From contig CAJWNW010000030.1 of the NCBI GenBank assembly GCA_913044085.1, positions 1-17,364 of the forward strand: DNA of 17,364 nucleotides. Direction: 5' to 3'. Under the pieces are notes generated by a model. The model did no database searches, was not told the origin of the DNA, and was given only the letters and a program-made list of their open reading frames with translations. Origin of the DNA: an uncultured Flavobacteriaceae bacterium. Lineage in GTDB: Bacteria; Bacteroidota; Bacteroidia; Flavobacteriales; Flavobacteriaceae. Both the position numbers and the translations under genes were made by a program. Every line of letters starts with the position of its first letter. Positions within the stretch are counted from its first letter, which is position 1. Below, one piece after another: positions 7,444-14,650 of this stretch.

Positions 7444-9321
7444 ATGAAGAAAACACGCTTAACAGTTGCGCAAGCCACCATTGCATTTTTAAAAAATCAA
7501 TTCGTTCGTCAAGATGAATTGGAAATTCCATTTTTTGCTGGATGTTTTGGGATCTTTGGTCATGGTAATGTAGCTGGATTGGGTGAAGCCTTAAAGCAAA
7601 ATCCAGATTTTACATACTACCAAGCTCGTAATGAACAGGCGATGGTTCATACAGCAGCTGCTTACACCAAGATGAAAAATCGTTTACAAACATTTGTTTG
7701 TACAACCTCAATTGGCCCAGGGTCCACCAATATGGTGACTGCAGCAGCTGGAGCTACCATTAATCGGCTACCAGTGTTGCTATTTCCAGGAGACTTCTTT
7801 TCAACTCGGTCTGCCAGTCCCCTACTCCAGCAATTGGAACACCCTCAGTCTCAAGATATCTCTGTTAATGATTGTTTTAAACCTATATCTAAATATTGGG
7901 ACCGCATTAACCGACCCGAACAGTTAATCTCAGCCCTTATGGAAGCCATGCGTGTTTTGACATCCCCTGCAGAAACTGGTGCTGTCACCATTGCTCTTCC
8001 ACACGATGTACAAACTGAGGCCTATGATTTTCCGACTGATTTGTTTACCAAACGTGTATGGCAAGTTGCGAGACCCTTGCCAGACAAAGATTTAATTTCA
8101 AAAGCAATTGATACGATCAAAAAAGCAAAAAAACCAATGATCATCGCTGGAGGTGGTGCAATCTATTCTGGTGCTGAATCCATCCTTCAAAATTTAGCAG
8201 AAAAATGCGGTATTCCAGTCACTGAAACTTTTGCCGGTAAGGGGACCCTACACTACGACCATCCAATGAATTTGGGGTCTATTGGTGGAACTGGAACCAA
8301 GGGGGCTAATGAAATCGCTGCAGAAGCTGATGTAGTAATATCTGTTGGAACACGCTATGGAGACTTTATTTCCGCATCAAAATCTGCATGGCAAAACAAG
8401 GAGGTAACTTTTATTAATCTCAATATAACAGAACTAGACGCTTTCAAACATGCAGCAATCCCATTGCAAGGAGATGCTAAAGAAACTCTACAAATAATTT
8501 GTACAAAACTTTCAGATTATAAAACTGATAAAAAGTATATTGATAAAATTCACCAACTGCATAAAGAATGGAATCAAATCGTATCACAAGCTTATGAGCC
8601 AATCGATGCTGACAACCCAGTTCAGGCGGAACTTATTGGTGCACTCAATGATTTTGTAGGTCAAAACGATGTGATTGTTCACGCTGCTGGCAGTTTACCT
8701 GGAGACCTTCACAAGCTTTGGCAAACAACAAATAACAAAGGCTTTCACTCAGAATATGGCAATTCATGTATGGGTTATGAAATTCCAGGTGGAATTGGAG
8801 TTAAAATGGCCGATCCTGACAGAGAAGTATATGTTTTATGTGGAGATGCTTCATATCTTATGATGCCATCCGAAATCCTAACGAGTATCCAAGAGCAATA
8901 TAAAATCACGTTGATTTTAATCAATAATAATGGGTATGCTAGTATTGGAGGTCTTTCTGAATCTGTTGGTGGAGAGGGGTTTGGTACAAAATTTAATTAC
9001 CGAAATTCAAAAACAGGACAACTTGATGGAGATAAACTTAGTGTGGACTTCGCTAAAAATGCTGAAAGTTTAGGTGCAATTGTTTATCAACCCAAATCTT
9101 TGGATGCATTTACATCAGCCTTACAAAAAGCCAAAGAAAACACCACAACCACAGTGATCTGTGTTAATACACAAAGCGACAGGAAACTGGCAGGCTATGC
9201 CTATTCTTGGTGGGAAGTTCCAGTTCCTGAAATCTCAGCATTTTCAGAAGTAAGGAAAGCTAGAGACACCTATGAGGAAAATAAAAAAAGACAACGTCAA
9301 TATCTAAAACCCAACAACTAA
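7444..9321 (+). CDS. iolD: 3D-(3,5/4)-trihydroxycyclohexane-1,2-dione acylhydrolase
   Basis: This 625-residue thiamine-diphosphate enzyme has the pyruvate-oxidase-like three-domain order. The N-terminal PYR domain contains QARNEQAMVH (60-69) with the cofactor-activating Glu64. The central domain includes IIAGGGA (233-239). The C-terminal PP domain contains GDAS (467-470) and NNNGYASIGG (494-503), which bind ThDP and a divalent metal. IolD opens the inositol ring to 5-deoxy-D-glucuronate. An upstream ATG at 7378 keeps the frame open but would overlap iolC by 56 bases and add 22 unrelated residues. I prefer 7444, which follows AAAGGA (7433-7438) and starts the conserved MKKTRLTVAQA. Length fits the family (about 640). 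Confidence 0.93.
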   Translation: MKKTRLTVAQATIAFLKNQFVRQDELEIPFFAGCFGIFGHGNVAGLGEALKQNPDFTYYQARNEQAMVHTAAAYTKMKNRLQTFVCTTSIGPGSTNMVTAAAGATINRLPVLLFPGDFFSTRSASPLLQQLEHPQSQDISVNDCFKPISKYWDRINRPEQLISALMEAMRVLTSPAETGAVTIALPHDVQTEAYDFPTDLFTKRVWQVARPLPDKDLISKAIDTIKKAKKPMIIAGGGAIYSGAESILQNLAEKCGIPVTETFAGKGTLHYDHPMNLGSIGGTGTKGANEIAAEADVVISVGTRYGDFISASKSAWQNKEVTFINLNITELDAFKHAAIPLQGDAKETLQIICTKLSDYKTDKKYIDKIHQLHKEWNQIVSQAYEPIDADNPVQAELIGALNDFVGQNDVIVHAAGSLPGDLHKLWQTTNNKGFHSEYGNSCMGYEIPGGIGVKMADPDREVYVLCGDASYLMMPSEILTSIQEQYKITLILINNNGYASIGGLSESVGGEGFGTKFNYRNSKTGQLDGDKLSVDFAKNAESLGAIVYQPKSLDAFTSALQKAKENTTTTVICVNTQSDRKLAGYAYSWWEVPVPEISAFSEVRKARDTYEENKKRQRQYLKPNN

Positions 9322-9334
9322 TATTCATGCGCAA

Positions 9335-10813
9335 ATGAAAACACTACATAATTACATCAATGGTGAATGGATAAAAAGCAAAAATTCTGACACCCATGAA
9401 GTTCTTAACCCCGCGAACCAAGAAATTATAACAAAGGTTCCCTTTGGAAAAGATTCAAAGACTGATGTCGATCAGGCTGTTCGTCACGCACACAAGGCAT
9501 ACTTGGCATGGAAAGATGTACCCACCATGAAAAGAGTTCAACCTTTATTCAAGCTTAAAGCTCTTTTAGAAACCCATAAAACGACCTTGGCGCAAATGAT
9601 TACCAACGAATGTGGTAAAACCTACAACGAGTCTATGGGGGAATTACAAAGAGCCATAGAAAATGTTGAGGTTGCTTGTGGTGCTTATGTGATGAATCAA
9701 TCAGAATTTTCTGAAAACATCGCTTCAGGAATAGACGAATTTATGATTCGCCAACCTTTGGGCGTTTGCGCATGTATTACTCCCTTTAATTTTCCTGGAA
9801 TGATTCCGTTTTGGTTTTTACCATATGCCATTGCGACAGGGAATGCATTTGTTTTAAAGCCCTCTGAAAAAGTTCCCATGACCATGCAATATGTTTTTGA
9901 GTTGATTCATAAGGAGTTGGGTTTGCCTAAGGGCTTGCTTAGTATGGTACATGGAGGAAAAGAAGCAGTTGATGGGCTTTTAGAACACCCAGATGTCAAA
10001 GCAATTAGTTTTGTTGGCTCAACGAATGTCGCGAGATACATATACGCTAAGGGTACTGCCAATGGAAAGCGAGTACAAGCACAAGGTGGAGCCAAAAATC
10101 CTGTTGTGATTATGCCAGATGCTGACTTGGATACGACAACAAAAATCATCACAGATTCAGTTTTTGGTTGTGCAGGACAACGTTGTTTAGCAGCATCTGT
10201 GATTATCACAGTAGGAGATGAAAAAGGTATGTACACAGAAGCCTTGGTAGAGGCTGCAAAAAATAGAACCATTGGCTATGGGATGGACAAACAAACAGAG
10301 ATGGGTCCAGTCATTAGTTCGGAAAGTAAAAAACGAATAGAAAATCTGATTCAGATTGGAATTGATGAAGGTGCAAAACCCTTAATAGATGGAAGGAATT
10401 GTGAGGTGAGTGGGTTTGAAAAAGGAAATTTTATTGCGCCTACTATACTCGAAAATCCTTCATTGGATGGAACCATTGTACAAACAGAAATTTTTGGTCC
10501 TGTGATGAGCCTTGTCCACTTCGACAAACTGGAGCAATCTATTGATTTTATCAACCGAGGCAAGTATGGAAACATGGCCTGTATTTTTACACGTGATGGC
10601 TTGGCAGCGCGTAGCTTTCGCAGTCAAGTCATGGCTGGAAATATTGGTATCAATATTGGTGTGGCTGCGCCTGTAGCACAATTTCCGTTTTCTGGTTGGA
10701 AAGAGTCGTTTTTTGGGGATTTGCATGCGCAAGGGCGACACGCAATAGAGTTTTTCACACAAACCAAAGTGGTGATCGAAAGATGGCCCAAAGACTGGAG
10801 TCGAAAATTTTAA
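9335..10813 (+). CDS. iolA: Malonate/methylmalonate-semialdehyde dehydrogenase (CoA-acylating)
   Basis: This 492-residue aldehyde dehydrogenase belongs to the MmsA/IolA branch. Evidence includes ITPFNFPGMIPFW (148-160; Asn152), FVGSTNVARYIYAKG (226-240) and FGCAGQRCLAA (277-287) with catalytic Cys284. The glutamate of the ordinary ALDH motif ELGGK is absent (AQGGAKNP, 249-256), consistent with a CoA-dependent and not a hydrolytic enzyme. It turns malonate semialdehyde, NAD+ and CoA into acetyl-CoA, CO2 and NADH, the last step of the pathway. The same family acts on methylmalonate semialdehyde in valine breakdown; the operon favours the inositol role. It starts 13 bases after iolD and ends 10 before the next dehydrogenase. 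Confidence 0.92.
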   Translation: MKTLHNYINGEWIKSKNSDTHEVLNPANQEIITKVPFGKDSKTDVDQAVRHAHKAYLAWKDVPTMKRVQPLFKLKALLETHKTTLAQMITNECGKTYNESMGELQRAIENVEVACGAYVMNQSEFSENIASGIDEFMIRQPLGVCACITPFNFPGMIPFWFLPYAIATGNAFVLKPSEKVPMTMQYVFELIHKELGLPKGLLSMVHGGKEAVDGLLEHPDVKAISFVGSTNVARYIYAKGTANGKRVQAQGGAKNPVVIMPDADLDTTTKIITDSVFGCAGQRCLAASVIITVGDEKGMYTEALVEAAKNRTIGYGMDKQTEMGPVISSESKKRIENLIQIGIDEGAKPLIDGRNCEVSGFEKGNFIAPTILENPSLDGTIVQTEIFGPVMSLVHFDKLEQSIDFINRGKYGNMACIFTRDGLAARSFRSQVMAGNIGINIGVAAPVAQFPFSGWKESFFGDLHAQGRHAIEFFTQTKVVIERWPKDWSRKF

Positions 10814-10823
10814 AAAATAAATT

Positions 10824-11810
10824 ATGAAAATCGGGTTAATCGGACTTGGAAGGATTGGTCAAGTACACTTGGAGTCACTTGGTGCCATCGATGGCGTGGA
10901 AGTCGTATGTGTTTCTGATATCAACGAGACTCTATGTCAACAAACAGTAAACAAGTTTAATATTCCAACATACACGCTTACATACGAAGATTTGATTTCT
11001 GACCCTGAAGTACAAGCTGTATGGGTATGTAGCCCCTCCAATTTTCATTACACTCATGTGACTTCCTGCCTGAAAAAAAACAAACTTGTTTTTTGTGAAA
11101 AGCCGTTAGAGATTAACTCAGAAAAAATCCAAGAACTCATTGATCAATTTCCAGATATTGATAAAAGATTGATGGTCGGGTTTAATCGAAGATTTGACTC
11201 TAATTTTTCATTTGTAAAATCAAATACTCAAAAAATCGGAAAGCCAACAATTCTAAAAATTACAAGCAGAGACCCTCAGCCACCTCCAATTGAATATATA
11301 AAAACCTCAGGCGGAATCTTTATGGATATGACGATTCACGATTTTGATATGGCCTCTTTTATGGTAGATGCCAAACCAATCTCAATTTATGCCACTGGCG
11401 GTGTGAATTACAATCCAGCGTTTACGGGAATTGATATTGACACTGCGCTGATTACCATCAAATTTGAAAATGGTGTGATTTGTAACATTGACAACAGCAG
11501 AAAATGTACCTATGGATATGACCAAAGACTTGAGTTTTTGGGAGATCAGGGCATGCTGTCTGCAGAAAATGAAAAGGAACATCAAGCGACTTTTTTCAGT
11601 TCAACCGGATTAGAGTCTTCCTTGTGTAAAGATTTTTTTATTGATAGGTATATCAAGGCCTACTCAATCGAAAATCAAACTTTCATTCAATGTGCGCAAA
11701 AAAATATCGAATTTCCAGTCACAGCTAAGGATGCATTGATCGCTCTTCAACTTGCGCAAGCTGCAAATCTTTCACTAAAACAAAACAAAGTCATTCACTT
11801 AAATGATTAA
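10824..11810 (+). CDS. iolG: Myo-inositol 2-dehydrogenase (Gfo/Idh/MocA family)
   Basis: This 328-residue protein has a Rossmann motif GLGRIG (7-12), CEKPLEI (91-97), GFNRRFD (119-125), SRDPQPPPIEYI (148-159) and GGIFMDMTIHDFD (163-175) with the catalytic Asp168/His172 pair. The run from SRDP through the MDMTIHDFDM region closely follows known IolG proteins, so this is the better candidate for the first pathway step, myo-inositol to scyllo-inosose with NAD+. It begins 10 bases after iolA and ends 3 before the symporter. The paralogue at 4500 is clearly divergent in sequence (different C-terminal half), so the pair is not a recent duplication. Confidence 0.88.
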   Translation: MKIGLIGLGRIGQVHLESLGAIDGVEVVCVSDINETLCQQTVNKFNIPTYTLTYEDLISDPEVQAVWVCSPSNFHYTHVTSCLKKNKLVFCEKPLEINSEKIQELIDQFPDIDKRLMVGFNRRFDSNFSFVKSNTQKIGKPTILKITSRDPQPPPIEYIKTSGGIFMDMTIHDFDMASFMVDAKPISIYATGGVNYNPAFTGIDIDTALITIKFENGVICNIDNSRKCTYGYDQRLEFLGDQGMLSAENEKEHQATFFSSTGLESSLCKDFFIDRYIKAYSIENQTFIQCAQKNIEFPVTAKDALIALQLAQAANLSLKQNKVIHLND

Positions 11811-11813
11811 GAT

Positions 11814-13403
11814 ATGATGTTATTTATCCCATTTGCTGCTTTTTTACTTTTTGTTGCTTTTTTGTCTTGGTATTTGACCAGAAAAGAAAAGCTTGGTACT
11901 AGTGACGGTTACTTTTTAGGAGGTAGGAGTCTAACAGGATTTTATATTGCTGGTTCGCTTCTTCTCACCAATTTATCTACAGAGCATCTGATTGGGCTAA
12001 ATGGAAGTGCTTATCGATATGGAATGGAGGTTATGGCTTGGGAGACCTTAGCTGCTCTAGCAATGGTTGCTATGGCACTTTTCTTTTTACCTAAATATCT
12101 CAAAATGGGATTGGTGACCATCACTGAATTTTTAGAAGTGCGATTTGATAAGGCAACGCGAGTCATCGTATCTGGTTTATTTTTATTACTCTATGTAACT
12201 ACACTATTGCCAATTGTCCTTTACACTGGTGCACTGAATTTGGAAAGTATTTTTGATGTTTCTACGATGCTTCGGGTCTCTCGATTTGAAGCGATTATTC
12301 TTATGGTTGTATTTATTGGTGGCATTGGCTCATTATTCGCGATTCTGGGCGGCTTAAAAGCAGTTGCTGTTTCAGATACCATCAATGGAATTGGCCTCAT
12401 CATAGGGGGTATTGCCATTCCCATTTTGGCATTTTATCAGATTGGAAGTGGCAGCTTTTTTGATGGTGTAAATGAGGTATATACTACCATTCCTGATCAT
12501 TTTAATGCCATTGGAGATGCTGACTCTGAAGTACCATTTGCTGTTATTTTTACAGGAATGTTCATCCCACAAGTCTTTTATTGGACGATGAACCAATCGA
12601 TTATTCAAAGAACCTTTGGCGCTAAAAACTTAGCTGAGGGTCAAAAAGGAGTACTGATTGCCGCTTTTTTCAAACTCATTATTCCGTTTATCGTAGTCAT
12701 CCCTGGTATCATTGCTTTTTATTATTTCAAAGGAGGTTTGGACAATCAAGATTTAGCATATCCTGAACTTGTTAAAGCTGTTCTGCCTGTTCATTTTACA
12801 GGAATTTTTGCCGCTGTTATTGTTGGTGCAGTTTTAAGCACGTTTAACAGTGCACTTAACAGTGCATCCACCCTATTTAGCATAGACGTTTACAAAGGGT
12901 ATATCAACAAATCCGCAAGTGAACAACAGTATGTAAGGGTTGGAAAAATTACAACAACCGTTTTGGCAATTGCTGTGATCATCATCGCCCCGTTTATCAG
13001 TCGCGCAGGTGATGGTCTTTATATTATTTTACAGGAATTCAGCAGTGTATTTAATATGCCCATTTTTGCCGTCATCGTTGCTGGGTTATTGTTGAGAAAA
13101 GTTTCAGCTAAATCTGCTAAAATTGGCTTGGTGATTGGCACATCTCTTTATTTGCTCTCAAAATTTGGTTTAGATGCCATGGATGTTGATATTCACTTTT
13201 TACATCGATTGTGTGTCGCTTTTTTTGCGACCATCTTTTCCATGCTAATTTTGAGTAAAAGGTATCCTAACCAAAAGGAATTCACGATTCAAAATAAAGG
13301 GGTCGTTGATGTCAAAAACTGGAAATACGTGAAACCAGTAAGTTTATTCGTCGTTGTCCTTACAATTCTGATTTATTTATTTTTTAGTCCCTTATTTATG
13401 TAG
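11814..13403 (+). CDS. SSS (SLC5) family sodium:solute symporter, probable inositol importer
   Basis: This 529-residue polytopic membrane protein has many hydrophobic segments, roughly 14 by eye, beginning at residues 4-21. It shows SSS-family landmarks: GYFLGGRSLTGFYIAG (32-47), LTNLSTEHLIGL (51-62), GGLKAVAVSD (179-188), WTMNQSIIQRTFGA (257-270) and STFNSALNSASTLFSIDVY (342-360). The N-terminal pattern resembles the YidK subgroup and human SMIT/SGLT relatives. It should couple sodium entry to uptake of a polyol or sugar across the inner membrane. Its position three bases after iolG makes inositol the likely cargo (inference). It replaces the MFS importer IolT of Bacillus. Confidence 0.88.
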   Translation: MMLFIPFAAFLLFVAFLSWYLTRKEKLGTSDGYFLGGRSLTGFYIAGSLLLTNLSTEHLIGLNGSAYRYGMEVMAWETLAALAMVAMALFFLPKYLKMGLVTITEFLEVRFDKATRVIVSGLFLLLYVTTLLPIVLYTGALNLESIFDVSTMLRVSRFEAIILMVVFIGGIGSLFAILGGLKAVAVSDTINGIGLIIGGIAIPILAFYQIGSGSFFDGVNEVYTTIPDHFNAIGDADSEVPFAVIFTGMFIPQVFYWTMNQSIIQRTFGAKNLAEGQKGVLIAAFFKLIIPFIVVIPGIIAFYYFKGGLDNQDLAYPELVKAVLPVHFTGIFAAVIVGAVLSTFNSALNSASTLFSIDVYKGYINKSASEQQYVRVGKITTTVLAIAVIIIAPFISRAGDGLYIILQEFSSVFNMPIFAVIVAGLLLRKVSAKSAKIGLVIGTSLYLLSKFGLDAMDVDIHFLHRLCVAFFATIFSMLILSKRYPNQKEFTIQNKGVVDVKNWKYVKPVSLFVVVLTILIYLFFSPLFM

Positions 13404-13429
13404 CTAGCGATTCATCTTAATTTACAATC

Positions 13430-14362
13430 ATGAAAATTTTTATTTATCAAATCGTTTTCTTTAGCCTAAGTTATTTCGGGCTAGCACAGTCTGAGATCAT
13501 TTCTTTGTATCCTGAGGGTATCCCATGTAAAAGTGACTTGAAAATAGAAACCTCATATGATCGCTCTGGAAGAATATTTAAAAAGGTTGGAAGGCCCGAG
13601 CTTTGGCATTACCCTACCTCAAACCCTAAAAATCACGCAGCCTTACTCATTATTCCTGGAGGTGGCTACTATGGACTTTGGTTTGACAAAGAAGGAGTAG
13701 ATATCGCAAATTGGGCCAATGGCTTGGGGATATCAGCATTTGTTCTGAAATATAGACTCCCCTACTGGGAAAATGAAGATTGCAAAGATCAAGTAGCCCT
13801 TATGGATGCTTTAAGAGCAATGAGAATTATTCGAAAAAATGCTATTGATTGGAATTTAAATTCTGAAAAAATTGGAGTCATTGGCTTCTCTGCTGGAGGA
13901 CATTTGGCATCCACCCTTTCAACACATTATGATAAAGGATTAGAAAAGTCAACACTCAGCATTGACAAATTCAGTTCGAGACCTGACTTCAGTGCACTAA
14001 TTTACCCTGTGATTACAATGAAAAAGCCAAATGTAAATCTGGGGTCTAGAGAAAACTTGCTTGGTAAAATTCCTGATAGAGAGAAGCTTGACTATTTTTC
14101 AAATGAATTGTGGGTCAATCAGGAAACCCCTCCGACTATATTAATACACGCCTCTGATGATGAGGTTGTTGTTCCTGAAAATAGTCTAACTTACTACAAG
14201 GCGCTAATTGATCATGGGGTTAATGCTGAATTACATATTTGGCAAAATGGTGGTCATGGTTTTGCCATTAGCGAAGCTAGTGGTTCAATCAAAAATTGGC
14301 TCCGAATACTAGAAAAATGGATGATTACCAATGAAATTATTGAAAAAGACAAATTAGATTAA
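13430..14362 (+). CDS. Secreted alpha/beta-hydrolase, acetylxylan/feruloyl esterase-like
   Basis: This 310-residue protein starts with a hydrophobic signal peptide (residues 1-20, probable cleavage after LAQ). The mature part is an alpha/beta-hydrolase of the BD-FAE/acetyl-esterase type: oxyanion loop IIPGGGYYG (74-82), nucleophile elbow GFSAGGH (152-158; Ser154), acid in HASDDEVV (240-247; Asp243 or Asp244) and NGGHGF (273-278; His276). It probably removes acetyl or other acyl esters from a glycan or glycoside in the periplasm or outside the cell. It follows the symporter by 26 bases and is the last plus-strand gene before a 288-base spacer, so it is likely the tail of the inositol operon. 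The substrate is unknown. A dienelactone-hydrolase-like or peptidase role is less likely. Confidence 0.82.
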   Translation: MKIFIYQIVFFSLSYFGLAQSEIISLYPEGIPCKSDLKIETSYDRSGRIFKKVGRPELWHYPTSNPKNHAALLIIPGGGYYGLWFDKEGVDIANWANGLGISAFVLKYRLPYWENEDCKDQVALMDALRAMRIIRKNAIDWNLNSEKIGVIGFSAGGHLASTLSTHYDKGLEKSTLSIDKFSSRPDFSALIYPVITMKKPNVNLGSRENLLGKIPDREKLDYFSNELWVNQETPPTILIHASDDEVVVPENSLTYYKALIDHGVNAELHIWQNGGHGFAISEASGSIKNWLRILEKWMITNEIIEKDKLD

Positions 14363-14387
14363 AACATTTTTAACCTATTGAAATGTT
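14363..14387 (+). terminator. Weak hairpin after the operon
   Basis: AACATTT (14363-14369) and AAATGTT (14381-14387) form a perfect 7-bp stem with an 11-base loop directly after the esterase stop codon. No clean T-run follows (AATTTGTTATTT), so termination here is uncertain. Confidence 0.25.
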
Positions 14388-14551
14388 AATTTGTTATTTG
14401 CATTGATAAAATTAATAGAATCATTCAATTTCTCAATTAGGAATTCTCCTAGTTTTTTCCCTTGCTCTTTTCCCATTTCAACAGCAGGACGATAATGTAT
14501 TCCTCCATATATTCTGCTGACAGCTGCCAGCCTTTTAAGGGTATTTGTCCT
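14375..14551 (-). pseudogene. C-terminal remnant of a vanadium haloperoxidase/PAP2-like protein
   Basis: On the minus strand a frame is open from a stop at 14552-14554 down to a TAG at 14375-14377, 58 codons, with no start codon near its beginning. It encodes LAAVSRIYGGIHYRPAVE (14477-14530), then GKEQGKKLGEFL. The SRxxxxxH pattern (SRIYGGIH, 14495-14518) is the third PAP2-superfamily signature, and YGGIH followed by an aromatic residue and Arg is typical of bacterial vanadium-dependent haloperoxidases. Only about 60 C-terminal residues of a protein normally several hundred long remain, and nothing recognisable lies upstream on that strand. I read this as a decayed gene end left after a deletion or insertion. 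Confidence 0.6.
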
Positions 14552-14616
14552 TTATAATTGTATTGAAATTATAATTTAATCATTGACCTTGTGTACAATT
14601 ATGGTGGTCTACTTCT

Positions 14617-14624
14617 TAATTTTG
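14617..14624 (+). promoter_or_regulatory. Candidate -7 promoter box for the lipoprotein esterase
   Basis: TAATTTTG matches the Bacteroidota -7 consensus TAnnTTTG exactly and lies 26 bases before the ATG at 14651. The nearest TTG (14589-14591) is 25 bases upstream, a little farther than the usual -33 spacing. It would give a short leader and make the esterase and GH31 pair a separate transcript. Confidence 0.35.
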
Positions 14625-14650
14625 GACATACCATTTCAATAAAATAAAAT

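Noticed and set aside
7053..7481. Minus-strand open frame of 142 codons over the end of iolC.
   Set aside because: It lies opposite a strongly conserved PfkB kinase region and has no recognisable domain; it is a shadow frame.
9907..10272. Minus-strand open frame of 121 codons inside iolA.
   Set aside because: It is antisense to the conserved ALDH core and shows no family features.
14552..14574. Inverted repeat TTATAATT / AATTATAA with a 7-base loop.
   Set aside because: The stem is all A and T and not followed by a T-run; in such AT-rich DNA it is expected by chance.
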